A stretch of 47,296 bases of DNA from VFBF01 sp033764865 (lineage in GTDB: Bacteria > Pseudomonadota > Alphaproteobacteria > Caulobacterales > Aquidulcibacteraceae). The stretch is from contig JANRIM010000076.1 of NCBI GenBank assembly GCA_033764865.1, positions 1 to 47,296 on the forward strand, in the 5' to 3' direction. The notes below the pieces were generated by a model that was not told where the DNA came from, did not search any database, and saw only the letters and a list, made by a program, of their open reading frames with translations. This document shows positions 7,873 to 16,232 of the stretch, one piece after another (the stretch's first letter is position 1; every line of letters begins with the position of its first letter). Both the position numbers and the translations under genes were made by a program.

Positions 7873-9876
7873 TCAGTCGGCGCTGCGTGTGCGCACGTAC
7901 TCCCCGGGGGCGTCGCACAACGCAGGCAAAGGTCCGTCGCCGGGAACCCGCGCCTTGACCTGGTCCCCGGAAATGCCCGCAAGCCAGGCGTGCCAGTCCG
8001 GCCACCATGACCCCGGCCGCTCGACAGCGCTGGCCATCCAGTCCTCCACGGTGTCGGGCAGGGCGGCGTTCAGCCAGTGCTGGTACTTCTTGGCGTCCGG
8101 GTGGTTGATCACGCCGGCGATGTGGCCGGAGCCCGCCATCATGAAGTTCACCGGCCCGCCGAAGAGCTTGGCGCCGCGATAGATCGAGGCGAACGGCGCG
8201 ATGTGATCCTCCTTGGAGGACTGCATGTAGATCGGGATCGTCACGTTCCCGAGGTCGATCCGCTCGCCCATGATGGTGAGCTTGCCCTCCGCGAGCGCGT
8301 TGTCGCGGTACATTTTCTCCAGGTAGAATAGGTGAAGAGCGCGAGGCATGCGCGTCTGGTCGGAGTTCCAGTAGAGCAGGTCGAACGCAGCGGGCTCGTT
8401 GCCCATGTAGTAGTTGTCGACCACGTAGTTCCAGATCAGGTCATTGGCGCGCAGCGAATTGAACGTGTCCGCCATGGCCTGCGCGTCGAGGAAGCCGCCC
8501 TTCTGGTTGATCCGATCCTGCACATAGCGGATCCCCACGTCGTCGGCGAACACGAGCAGTTCACCGGCGAGCTTGAAGTCGGTCTGGGCGGCGAAGAACG
8601 TGGCGCTCTGGATTCGGCGGTCGTTTTTCTTCGCCATGTAGGCCAGCGTCGTCGCCAGCAACGTGCCGCCGATACAGTAACCGACGGTGTTCATCCGCTG
8701 TACGTCGGCGGCCTGCTGCACGGCGTCCACCGCCGCAAACACGCCTTCGCGCATGTAGTCCTCGAACCCGAGCTCCGCGAGCTCTGCGTCGGGGTTCACC
8801 CAGGACGCCACGAACACCGTGTGGCCCTGGCTCACCAGCCAACGTATCATGGAGTTCTTCGGCTGAAGATCCATGATGTAGAACTTGTTGATCCACGGCG
8901 GAAAGATGAGCAGCGGCGTCTTGAACACCGTGTCCGTCGTGGGCGTGTACTGGATCAGCTCGATCAGCCTGTTGCGGAAGATGACCTTGCCGGGCGTGGT
9001 TGCGATGTTGACGCCTATGGTGAAGGCGTTGAGATCGGTCTGGCGGATCGCGAGGGCGCCGTGGCCGCGCTGGAGATCCTCGCGCAGGTGCTCCACGCCG
9101 CGCAGAAGGTTTTCTCCGCGCGATTCCAGCGTCGCCCGCAGCGCGGCGGGATTGGTGAGCAGGAAGTTGGAGGGAGAGGCGGCGTCCACCGCCTGCTTGA
9201 TGAAGAAGGACGCCTTGCGTTTCGTGGCGTCGTCGAGGCCCTCGGCCTGCTCCACAAGGCCCGTGATCCACGACGCGGTGGCGAGATAGGTTTCCCGCAT
9301 GAGGCTGAAGCCCGGATTGGACCGCCACTCCACGTCGCGAAAGCGCTTGTCGCGCGGGGCGTCGGCCGGCGCGTCGGCGGTCTCGAAGCCCTCCACCATC
9401 CGACGCGCGTGGTCCTCCCAGATCTCGGCGTAGCGGCGCCAAAGGGCCCCGTGGGCCTCACGCAGGTTCTCCGGGTTGGCCCCGATCCGGGACCAGGTCT
9501 TGTTGAGGGTCCCCTGGACGTCGAACGGGTCGGCGGCGACAGGACCGGTGTTTTTGGTCTGGTCCTCGAAGGCGAGGGAGAAGGTGTTGTTGGCCCGCAT
9601 CATCGCCTCGCCCAGGTTGCGGGAGAGGACTTGCAGGCTGTCGGCGGTCTGTTCCTGAAGCAGGTTGGTGATCGGCGCGGGCGGGGCGGCGGCGGCTTTG
9701 GGCGCTGGCGCGGGCGCCGCGGCGGGAACGGGCTTGGCGACGGCTGCGGGGGCGGGTTTCGCCGCGGGCGGCGCGTCCGGAGAAGGCGCCTTGGCCTTTA
9801 CGGCCGCCTTGCGGCGCCGGGGCGCGGCTTTCCGCGCGGGCCTCGGCGGCGCGTCGGTGGATTTCAGGTCGGTCAT
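7873..9876 (-). CDS. phaC: Class I poly(3-hydroxyalkanoate) synthase
   Basis: Polymerises 3-hydroxyacyl-CoA into polyhydroxyalkanoate at the granule surface. The product has 667 residues, longer than the usual 570-600 because of an N-terminal Lys/Ala/Pro-rich extension (about residues 1-70) that is probably disordered. The alpha/beta-hydrolase core carries the lipase-like box GYCIGG with nucleophile Cys401, Asp557 in KEDHIAPF and His585 in GSGHIAG, matching the synthase triad. Conserved PPWINKFYI and FVASWVNPD are present. A good SD (GGGAGGA, 8 nt before ATG) supports the start at 9876. No phaA, phaB or phaR is adjacent; nadA lies 228 bp downstream on the same strand and is probably a separate transcript. 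A phasin-like protein is encoded elsewhere in the window (28328-28633). Confidence 0.96.
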   Translation of the reverse strand: MTDLKSTDAPPRPARKAAPRRRKAAVKAKAPSPDAPPAAKPAPAAVAKPVPAAAPAPAPKAAAAPPAPITNLLQEQTADSLQVLSRNLGEAMMRANNTFSLAFEDQTKNTGPVAADPFDVQGTLNKTWSRIGANPENLREAHGALWRRYAEIWEDHARRMVEGFETADAPADAPRDKRFRDVEWRSNPGFSLMRETYLATASWITGLVEQAEGLDDATKRKASFFIKQAVDAASPSNFLLTNPAALRATLESRGENLLRGVEHLREDLQRGHGALAIRQTDLNAFTIGVNIATTPGKVIFRNRLIELIQYTPTTDTVFKTPLLIFPPWINKFYIMDLQPKNSMIRWLVSQGHTVFVASWVNPDAELAELGFEDYMREGVFAAVDAVQQAADVQRMNTVGYCIGGTLLATTLAYMAKKNDRRIQSATFFAAQTDFKLAGELLVFADDVGIRYVQDRINQKGGFLDAQAMADTFNSLRANDLIWNYVVDNYYMGNEPAAFDLLYWNSDQTRMPRALHLFYLEKMYRDNALAEGKLTIMGERIDLGNVTIPIYMQSSKEDHIAPFASIYRGAKLFGGPVNFMMAGSGHIAGVINHPDAKKYQHWLNAALPDTVEDWMASAVERPGSWWPDWHAWLAGISGDQVKARVPGDGPLPALCDAPGEYVRTRSAD

Positions 9877-10003
9877 CGGCCGGTTCCTCCCGGCGGGCGA
9901 TTCTCGATGGACGCCCGTTCACACTGTTCTACCGGCGCCCGACGGTGGCGCAATCGTTCCCGCTGGTATAGACGGCTGGATCGGTGTTGTTCCGGAGTCC
10001 GCC

Positions 10004-10399
10004 TTGGCCCTGCGACGTTTTCCGCGCCTGATGTTGCCCGCCGTCGCCGCCGCGATGGCGGCCAGCGGCTGCGCGAGCACGTTTTCCTCGCAGGAGCTCG
10101 CCCGCGCGCCCGCGTGGTTCAAGGCGCGCCAGACGGAGCTGGCAGGTCGCGGCTACCCGGCGCTGGATTCGGTGCCCGCTGCGCCGGACGTGGTGAAGGA
10201 CGCGCCCCGCTGGGCCGCCGTGGAGCGTGATCTGCGCGCCGCCGCCGCGTCCATCGAGGCGTCGCCCCGCAGCCAGCCGGCCCCCGCCGTGGACACGGAC
10301 GCCGACGCTTTCGACAAGGCGGCCCGGGAGGCCATCGACGGCGCGCGCGGCCCCGCCGCCGCGAACGCTCCGGCCGCGGAGCCGGCCCGCCCGCAATAA
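10004..10399 (+). CDS. Putative small lipoprotein, TTG start
   Basis: Not recognised as a family. It is a 131-residue protein beginning MALRRFPRLMLPAVAAAMAA followed by SGC: a basic n-region, hydrophobic core and lipobox-like ASGC with Cys23 as the lipidated residue. The TTG at 10004 is preferred over the ATG at 10031 because it keeps the arginine n-region and has GGAG 6 nt upstream. The mature part is Ala/Pro/Asp-rich, with a short helical section (VVKDAPRWAAVERDLRAAA) and a low-complexity Pro/Ala tail. It is divergent from phaC and ends 47 bp before the aminotransferase gene, with which it may be co-transcribed. A reading frame extending upstream into phaC antisense sequence is not credible as part of the gene. 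Confidence 0.6.
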   Translation: MALRRFPRLMLPAVAAAMAASGCASTFSSQELARAPAWFKARQTELAGRGYPALDSVPAAPDVVKDAPRWAAVERDLRAAAASIEASPRSQPAPAVDTDADAFDKAAREAIDGARGPAAANAPAAEPARPQ

Positions 10400-10446
10400 G
10401 CCGTCCAACGCCGCCATTTTCCTCCCGCCCGAGCCGCGGACCCCCA

Positions 10447-11652
10447 ATGTCATCCGATTTCTACAAGATCCGTCGCCTTCCCCCTTACGTGTTCGAAGAG
10501 GTCAACAAGGTCAAAGCGCGTCTTCGCAATAAGGGCGTGGACATCATCGACTTCGGGATGGGCAACCCTGATTTGCCCGTGCCGCAGCACATCGTCGACA
10601 AGCTGGTGGAGACCGCGCGCAAGCCGCGCACAAACCGGTACTCCGCCTCGCGCGGCATACCGGGCATCCGGCGGGCCATCGCCGGTTACTACGACCGCCG
10701 CTTCGGCGTGAAGCTGAACCCCGATACGCAGGTGATCACCACGCTTGGGTCCAAGGAAGGGTTCGCCAACCTGGCACAGGCCATCACGGCCCCTGGCGAC
10801 ACGATCATCGCGCCGAACCCGTCGTATCCAATCCACGCCTTCGGCTTCATCATGGCGGGCGGTGTCATCCGCAGCGTGGAGGCGCACTCGCCGGAGCAAT
10901 ACCTGTCGGGTCTCGGCCGTGCGGTGCGCCACTCCGTTCCGCCGCCGATCGCCATGATCGTGTGCTATCCCGCCAACCCCACCGCGCAGGTCGCCGACCT
11001 CGACTTCTACCGTGAGGCCATCGCTTTCGCGAAGAAGCATGACATGTTCGTGCTGTCGGACATGGCGTACTCGGAGGTCTACTTCGACGGCAATCCGCCG
11101 CCGTCAGCCCTCCAGGTGCCGGGGGCCACGGATGTCTGCGTGGAGGTGAACACGCTGTCGAAAACGTATTCGATGGCCGGGTTTCGCGTCGGGTTCGCGC
11201 TCGGCAACGAACGGCTCATCGCGGCGCTCGGCCGGGTGAAAAGCTATCTCGACTATGGCGCCTACACGCCGATCCAGGTGGCGGCCGCCGCGGCGCTCAA
11301 CGGGCCGCAGGACTGCGTGGAGGAGATGCGCCAGACCTACAAGGCGCGCCGCGACGTGCTGGTGGAGAGTTTCGGCAAGGCGGGCTGGGTGATTCCCAAT
11401 CCGTCCGCCTCCATGTTCGCCTGGGCGCCGCTGCCGGAGAAGTTCGCCCACCTCGGATCGGTGGAGTTTTCCAAGCGGCTGATGGAGGAAGCGGAGATCG
11501 CGGTCGCGCCGGGCCTGGGCTTCGGCGAATACGGCGACGGCTTCATCCGCATCGGACTGGTGGAAAACGAACAGCGCATTCGTCAGGCCGCGCGCAATCT
11601 AAAGAAATTCCTCGGGTCCAACAGCGGCCCCGTGGCGGCGGCGGCGGAGTAG
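10447..11652 (+). CDS. PLP-dependent aminotransferase, AlaC-like (alanine transaminase type)
   Basis: Class I/II aminotransferase of 401 residues, probably glutamate-pyruvate (AlaC/YfdZ type); relatives are often labelled LL-diaminopimelate aminotransferase. Motifs in order are IDFGMGNPDLPVP, NRYSASRGIPGIRRAI, TTLGSKEGFANLA, NPSYPIHAFG, CYPANPTAQ, LSDMAYSEVYFDG and TLSKTYSMAGFRVGF with the PLP Lys at residue 239. The C-terminal FIRIGLVENEQRIRQAARN carries the carboxylate-binding Arg. It is followed after 6 bp by homoserine dehydrogenase and then glpX. This gene order recurs in alphaproteobacteria and suggests aspartate-family or alanine amino acid metabolism. Substrate cannot be fixed from sequence. 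Confidence 0.92.
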   Translation: MSSDFYKIRRLPPYVFEEVNKVKARLRNKGVDIIDFGMGNPDLPVPQHIVDKLVETARKPRTNRYSASRGIPGIRRAIAGYYDRRFGVKLNPDTQVITTLGSKEGFANLAQAITAPGDTIIAPNPSYPIHAFGFIMAGGVIRSVEAHSPEQYLSGLGRAVRHSVPPPIAMIVCYPANPTAQVADLDFYREAIAFAKKHDMFVLSDMAYSEVYFDGNPPPSALQVPGATDVCVEVNTLSKTYSMAGFRVGFALGNERLIAALGRVKSYLDYGAYTPIQVAAAAALNGPQDCVEEMRQTYKARRDVLVESFGKAGWVIPNPSASMFAWAPLPEKFAHLGSVEFSKRLMEEAEIAVAPGLGFGEYGDGFIRIGLVENEQRIRQAARNLKKFLGSNSGPVAAAAE

Positions 11653-11658
11653 GGCCCG

Positions 11659-12969
11659 ATGGGGGACGCCCGAACGCTTCGCATCGCCGTCGCCGGGCTG
11701 GGAACGGTGGGCGGCGGCCTCCTGAAGTTGCTCGACGGTCCCGATCCCGTGGGCGGGGGACGGCTCCGGATTGTCGCGGTGTCGGCGCGCGACCGCCACC
11801 GTCGGCGGGAGTCCGACATCTCGGCCCTGAACTGGTTCGACGACGCCGTGGCCATGGCCCGCGAGGCGGAGGTCGACGTGTTCGTCGAGCTCATGGGCGG
11901 CTCGGACGGACCGGCGAAGGCGGCGGTGGAGGCGGCGCTCAAGCGCGGACTTCCCGTCGTCACCGCCAACAAGGCGCTGCTGGCGGAGCATGGGCTGGCG
12001 CTCGCTACGCTTGCCGAGGCCACCGGGGCCCACATCCTCTACGAAGCGGCGGTGGCCGGTGGCATTCCGGTGATCAAGGCGCTGCGGGACGGCCTCGCCG
12101 GCGGCAATCGCATCGACACCGTGGCCGGCATCCTGAACGGCACCTGCAACTACCTGCTGACGGAAATGGAATCCTCAGGCCGCGCCTTCGAGGACGTGCT
12201 GGCCGACGCGCAGCGCCTTGGGTACGCGGAGGCCGATCCGACCACCGACGTCGGCGGCTTTGACGCGGGGCACAAGATCGCGCTACTGGCCGCGGTGGCG
12301 TTCGGCGCGCCCCCGGCCTACGCGGCGGTGGAGATCGAGGGCGTCGAGAACGTCACGCTGCTCGACATTCGACTGGCCGGCAAGCTCGGCTACAGGATCA
12401 AGCTGATCGCCAAGGCAGAGCGGGTGGACGGCTCGGTGCGGGCGCACGTCGGGCCGGCGCTCGTGGCTTTCGATCACCCGCTGGCCGCGGTCGGCGGCTC
12501 GCTCAACGCCGTGGTGATCGATGGCGACCCGGTGGGCCGGCTGTCGTTCGTTGGGGGCGGGGCCGGCGCCGGACCCACAGCCTCCGCCGTGGCGGCCGAC
12601 CTCCTCGACCTGCTCGCCGGCGACGCCCGGCCACCGTTCGGTCGTCCCGTCGGGCGCCTCGTCAGCCAGCCGCCGGCGGCGCGCGCCGAGGAGGGCCGGT
12701 TCTTCCTCCGCATCCTGGTGCACGACAAGCCGGGCGTCATCGCCGCCGTCGCCGATCAGCTGGCGCGGGCCGGCGTTTCGATCGAGAGTTTCCTCCAGGA
12801 TCCCGCGGGGGGCGGTGCGGATGTTCCGATCGTGCTAACCACGCAGCGTTGCCCCCGGGGCGCAGTCGATGCCGCCGTTCGCCACATCGCCGCGCTCGAC
12901 GTCGTCGCTGCGCCGCCGCGCATGATGCCCATCGAAGAAACGCGCAGCGGCCTGCGCGCCTGGAGCTAG
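11659..12969 (+). CDS. hom: Homoserine dehydrogenase
   Basis: Reduces aspartate semialdehyde to homoserine, the branch point to threonine and methionine. The product has 436 residues. The NAD(P)-binding GLGTVGGG lies at residues 13-20. TANKALLAEHG follows, with the catalytic region GGIPVIKALRDGL, GILNGTCNYLLT, AEADPTTDVGGFDAGHK and KLGYRIKLIAKAE. A C-terminal ACT domain (about residues 350-420; FFLRILVHDKPGVIAAVADQ) suggests threonine feedback regulation. The ATG is 6 bp after the aminotransferase stop, and glpX follows 5 bp after its own stop, so the three genes are one operon. Length and domain layout are normal for the monofunctional enzyme. Confidence 0.97.
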   Translation: MGDARTLRIAVAGLGTVGGGLLKLLDGPDPVGGGRLRIVAVSARDRHRRRESDISALNWFDDAVAMAREAEVDVFVELMGGSDGPAKAAVEAALKRGLPVVTANKALLAEHGLALATLAEATGAHILYEAAVAGGIPVIKALRDGLAGGNRIDTVAGILNGTCNYLLTEMESSGRAFEDVLADAQRLGYAEADPTTDVGGFDAGHKIALLAAVAFGAPPAYAAVEIEGVENVTLLDIRLAGKLGYRIKLIAKAERVDGSVRAHVGPALVAFDHPLAAVGGSLNAVVIDGDPVGRLSFVGGGAGAGPTASAVAADLLDLLAGDARPPFGRPVGRLVSQPPAARAEEGRFFLRILVHDKPGVIAAVADQLARAGVSIESFLQDPAGGGADVPIVLTTQRCPRGAVDAAVRHIAALDVVAAPPRMMPIEETRSGLRAWS

Positions 12970-12974
12970 AGCCC

Positions 12975-13931
12975 ATGTCCGCCCCGATCATGACCGACGA
13001 TCTCGCGTTCTCCGCCGCCCGGGTCACCGAAGCCGCCGCCATCGCCGCTGCGCGGCTCGTGGGGCGGGGCGACGAAAAGGCCGCCGACCAGGCCGCCGTG
13101 GACGCCATGCGCTCAGCGCTCAACGCCCTGCCCATGAAGGGCCGCATCGTGATCGGCGAGGGCGAGCGGGATGAGGCGCCCATGCTGTACATCGGCGAGG
13201 AAGTGGGCCTCGGCTCCGGTCCCGCCATCGACATCGCGCTCGATCCGCTCGAAGGCACCACACTCACCGCCAAGGCAATGTCGAATGCGCTGGCAGTGCT
13301 CGCTCTTGCGCCGCGGGGCGGCCTCCTGCATGCGCCCGACACCTACATGGACAAGCTCGCCGTGGGCCCGGGCTACGAGGAAGGGATCGTGGATCTGGAC
13401 GCGCCCGCCGGCGACAACGTCCTGAAGCTCGCCAAGGCGCGCGGCGTGAAGCCGGATGAGATCGGCGTTTGCGTGCTCGACCGGCCGCGCCACGCCGCGA
13501 TCATCGAAAGCCTGCGCAGCGTCGGCTGCCGCGTCGTTCTCATTTCGGACGGCGATGTGGCGGGCGTGATCTACACCACCGATCCCGAGACGGGGATCGA
13601 CATGTACGTCGGTTCCGGCGGCGCCCCTGAGGGTGTGCTGGCCGCAGCGGCGTTGAAGTGCGTCGGCGGGCAATTCCAGGGACGTCTGGTGTTCCGCAAC
13701 GATGAGGAAAAGGCGCGCGCGGAGCGCATCGGCGTGACCGATTTCAAGCGTCGCTACGGGCTGAACGATCTGGCCTCCAGCCACGCCATTTTCGCCGCCA
13801 CCGGCGTCACCAACGGCACGCTGTTGAGCGGCGTAAAGGGCGGCAAGGACTTCGTCCGCACCCACTCGCTTGTGATGAACAGCGCCACGGGCACGATTAT
13901 GGAATTCCGCACGAAAGCCCGCCGCGGCTAG
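12975..13931 (+). CDS. glpX: Class II fructose-1,6-bisphosphatase
   Basis: Hydrolyses fructose 1,6-bisphosphate to fructose 6-phosphate in gluconeogenesis. The product has 318 residues. Metal and substrate motifs are GRIVIGEGERDEAPML, ALDPLEGTTLTAKA, YMDKLAVGPGY, LDRPRHAAIIESLR, LISDGDVAGVI, GSGGAPEGVLAAAALKC and HSLVMNSATGT. The start at 12975 is 5 bp after the hom stop; an upstream extension in the same frame overlaps hom and is rejected. It is the third gene of the aminotransferase-hom-glpX run. In other alphaproteobacteria recJ often follows; here the next gene is a convergent KAS III-like synthase 21 bp away. No class I fbp is in the window. Confidence 0.96.
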   Translation: MSAPIMTDDLAFSAARVTEAAAIAAARLVGRGDEKAADQAAVDAMRSALNALPMKGRIVIGEGERDEAPMLYIGEEVGLGSGPAIDIALDPLEGTTLTAKAMSNALAVLALAPRGGLLHAPDTYMDKLAVGPGYEEGIVDLDAPAGDNVLKLAKARGVKPDEIGVCVLDRPRHAAIIESLRSVGCRVVLISDGDVAGVIYTTDPETGIDMYVGSGGAPEGVLAAAALKCVGGQFQGRLVFRNDEEKARAERIGVTDFKRRYGLNDLASSHAIFAATGVTNGTLLSGVKGGKDFVRTHSLVMNSATGTIMEFRTKARRG

Positions 13932-13952
13932 GGCGCAATCGACGGCGCCGGT

Positions 13953-15053
13953 TCACGCCGCCTTCGCCACGAACACCGTGCCCGCCGAATAGCCCGCGCC
14001 GAAGGAGCAGATGAGCCCGCGATCCCCGGTCTGGAGATCGTCTGAGTGCTTGTGAAATGCGATGATGGAGCCGGCGCTCGAGGTGTTGGCGTATTCGTCC
14101 AGCACTGTGGGGCTTTCGTCGGGCGTCGCCTCGCGGCCGAGAACGCGGCCTGAGATGAGCCGGTTCATGTTCGCGTTGGCCTGGTGCAGCCACATGCGTC
14201 GCAGGTGGCGCGCCTCGAGGCCAAGCTCAAGCATGTGCTCCAGGATCATGTCGGAGACCATCGGCACAACTTCCTTGAACACCTTGCGGCCCTCCTGAAC
14301 GAAGAGCTTGTCCGGCGCGCCCACGCCCTCCGGCGCCGCGCGGTTCAGGAACCCGAAGTTGTTGCGGATGTTGTTGGAGAACCTGGTTTTCAGCTTGGTG
14401 CCCAGGATCGCCCACGACCCCGGCGGCGCGATGTCGGCCCGCTCCACGAGGATCGCCGTGGCCACGTCGCCGAAAATGAAATGGCTGTCGCGGTCGCGGA
14501 AGTTGAGGTGGCCGGAGCAGATCTCCGGGTTCACCACCAGCACGCTGCGGGCGTGGCCCGCGCGGACGAAGTCAGCCGCCGTCTGGATGCCGAACGTGGC
14601 GGACGAGCAGGCCACGTTCATGTCGAAAGCGAAGCCCTCCACGCCAAGGGCGTCCTGGATCTCCACCGCCATCGCCGGATAGGCGCGCTGCATATTGGAC
14701 GCCGCACACAGCACCGCATCGAGGTCCTGCGGCGACCGGCCCGCGCGCTCCAACGCGTCACGGGCCGCCGCCACGCCGATCTCGGCCATGACGGAGAGCT
14801 GTTCGTTCGGGCGTTCGGCGATGCGCGGCGCCATGATCGTCGGGTCCAGCACGCCGGTCTTGTCGATGACGTAACGGGCCTTGATGCCGGAGGCCTTCTC
14901 GATGAACTCCACGCTGGACGGCTGCAACGCGGCGTCGGGGTTCTCGCCATTGTGGCGCTCGACGTACTGGTTGTATGCGGCCACCAGCTCTTCGTTGGTG
15001 ATGGACTGCGCGGGCGTGAAAAGCCCGGTGGCGGAAATGGCGACGGCGGTCAC
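13953..15053 (-). CDS. Beta-ketoacyl-ACP synthase III-like condensing enzyme
   Basis: Thiolase-fold condensing enzyme of 366 residues related to FabH and DarB. The Cys-His-Asn triad is visible: Cys149 in MNVACSSATFG, His290 in WLHQANANMN and Asn323 in EYANTSSAGS. The C-terminal glycine motif is SFGAGYSAGT. It is longer than typical FabH (about 320), with an insert around residues 25-75 that contains EKASGIKARYVID. It is a stand-alone gene with no fab, acp or aryl-polyene genes beside it, so its acyl donor is unknown; a role in primary fatty acid initiation or in resorcinol-type chemistry is possible. Start ATG at 15053. It converges on glpX. Confidence 0.88.
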   Translation of the reverse strand: MTAVAISATGLFTPAQSITNEELVAAYNQYVERHNGENPDAALQPSSVEFIEKASGIKARYVIDKTGVLDPTIMAPRIAERPNEQLSVMAEIGVAAARDALERAGRSPQDLDAVLCAASNMQRAYPAMAVEIQDALGVEGFAFDMNVACSSATFGIQTAADFVRAGHARSVLVVNPEICSGHLNFRDRDSHFIFGDVATAILVERADIAPPGSWAILGTKLKTRFSNNIRNNFGFLNRAAPEGVGAPDKLFVQEGRKVFKEVVPMVSDMILEHMLELGLEARHLRRMWLHQANANMNRLISGRVLGREATPDESPTVLDEYANTSSAGSIIAFHKHSDDLQTGDRGLICSFGAGYSAGTVFVAKAA

Positions 15054-15153
15054 GGGCGTTCCTCACGCGATATCTTGATGGCGCGACCATAGGCTTGCGC
15101 CGGGCCCACGTCATCGTCGGCCTGCGCGTCCCGGTGGCCTCCCGGCGGCGGCC

Positions 15154-15375
15154 CTACTTCTTGGCCTGGCCCTTCTGGGCGTTCTTGGCGGCGTTGATCG
15201 CGCTCTTCTGGGCCGCCTGGATGCAGCCGGGGTCATAGGGCGGGTCTTCGGCGCGCTTGTTCTTGATCTCGCATGTGTAGGGATCGACGTAGCGTCCCCC
15301 GAGGCTGTCGCCCCGGCCGGGGGCGACGCAGGCGGCCAGCGCCAGGAGAGCGGCCAGGGGCAGAAGGCGGTGCAT
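15154..15375 (-). CDS. Small lipoprotein
   Basis: A 73-residue protein with a classic lipoprotein signal (MHRLLPLAALLALAAC), Cys16 being the lipidation site. The mature part (VAPGRGDSLGGRYVDPYTCE, then a Lys/Ala/Gln-rich tail) has two further cysteines, in YTCEIK and DPGCIQ. The start at 15375 is supported by CGGAG 7 nt upstream; a longer frame starting 25 codons earlier lacks a signal peptide. It lies between the tag gene and the KAS III-like gene on the same strand. Function is unknown and no family was recognised. The C-terminus is strongly basic (INAAKNAQKGQAKK). Confidence 0.75.
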   Translation of the reverse strand: MHRLLPLAALLALAACVAPGRGDSLGGRYVDPYTCEIKNKRAEDPPYDPGCIQAAQKSAINAAKNAQKGQAKK

Positions 15376-15456
15376 GAAAAGGCTCCGAAATGAACGGGCT
15401 GCAACCTTCGACGCCGCGCCGCCGCCGTCAAGACGTCGGGGCAGCCGCACCGCGCC

Positions 15457-16032
15457 TCAGGCCAGCGCCCGGCACGCGGCGTGACGGGGGCAGCCCGTCT
15501 CATGGTCGTTGACGCAACCCACAGCCTGCATGAACGCATAGACGATGACGGGGCCGCAGAACTTGAACCCCCGCCGCTTGAGGTCGTTGGACAGGGCCAA
15601 GGAGGCCGGGGTCGCGGTCGGCGCGTCGCGGAAGGACCGCCAGTGGTTCTGGACCGGGGCGCCTTCGACGAAGCGCCAGATGTAGCTGGAGAAGTCCTCG
15701 CCCCGGTCCAGCATGGCGAGCCAGAGGCGCGCCCCGCCGATCGCCGCCTCGATCTTGGCCCGGGACCGGATCACCCCGGGATCAGCCAACAGCGCCTGGA
15801 CGCGGGTTTCGTCGAACCGCGCCACCCGCTCGGGATCGAAATTGTCGAAGGCCGCGCGCAGGGTCGCCCGCTTTCGCAGGATGGTGATCCAGGCGAGCCC
15901 CGCCTGGAACCCGTCAAGGGTGAGCTTCTCCCAGAGCGCGCGCGGATCGCGCTCCGGCACGCCCCATTCCGTGTCGTGGTAGGCGACATAGAGGGGATCG
16001 GTCGCAGTGACCCAGCCGCAACGCCCGTCCAT
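15457..16032 (-). CDS. tag: DNA-3-methyladenine glycosylase I
   Basis: Removes 3-methyladenine from alkylated DNA, opening base excision repair. The product has 191 residues. It begins MDGRCGWVTATDPLYVAYHD, contains the family TEWGVPERDPRALWEKLTLDGFQAGL segment, the helix-hairpin region and SSYIWRFVEG. A C-terminal zinc-type set (GFKFCGPVIVYAFMQAVGCVNDH and CPRHAAC) is present. The ATG at 16032 shares one base with the stop of the upstream PLDc_N gene (TGATG), so translation is likely coupled; an N-terminal extension in frame is rejected on this ground. It is the third gene of a ygfZ - PLDc_N - tag run. Confidence 0.95.
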   Translation of the reverse strand: MDGRCGWVTATDPLYVAYHDTEWGVPERDPRALWEKLTLDGFQAGLAWITILRKRATLRAAFDNFDPERVARFDETRVQALLADPGVIRSRAKIEAAIGGARLWLAMLDRGEDFSSYIWRFVEGAPVQNHWRSFRDAPTATPASLALSNDLKRRGFKFCGPVIVYAFMQAVGCVNDHETGCPRHAACRALA

Positions 16033-16232
16033 CAGCGCTTCGCCGCCCGCGGGCCGAACAACAACCACAGGATGAAGCCAAGGTACGGCACGAACAGCAC
16101 CAGCACGCACCAGACGGCTTTACAAAGCGGCGTGCGTTCACTCTGGGCGATGTGGAACACCGCCCACAGGCCAAGCACGAGCGCCACCAGAAATCCCAGC
16201 CCTACCGGCATGGACCAGCTCTGCCCGAACAT
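16032..16232 (-). CDS. PLDc_N-domain small membrane protein
   Basis: A 66-residue protein made of two membrane helices (about residues 9-28 and 40-59) separated by a short polar loop (AQSERTPLCKAVWC), ending in GPRAAKR. This is the phospholipase D nuclease N-terminal (PF13396) pattern found as stand-alone small membrane proteins; no catalytic HKD motif is present. The ATG at 16232 shares one base with the ygfZ stop (TGATG), and its own stop shares one base with the tag start. This chain of one-base overlaps fixes both ends. Function is unknown; it may be a membrane or envelope accessory protein. Confidence 0.85.
   Translation of the reverse strand: MFGQSWSMPVGLGFLVALVLGLWAVFHIAQSERTPLCKAVWCVLVLFVPYLGFILWLLFGPRAAKR

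Noticed and set aside
8332..10230. 632-codon plus-strand frame over phaC
   Set aside because: It is antisense to a full-length PHA synthase with intact triad; composition is typical of a GC-driven shadow.
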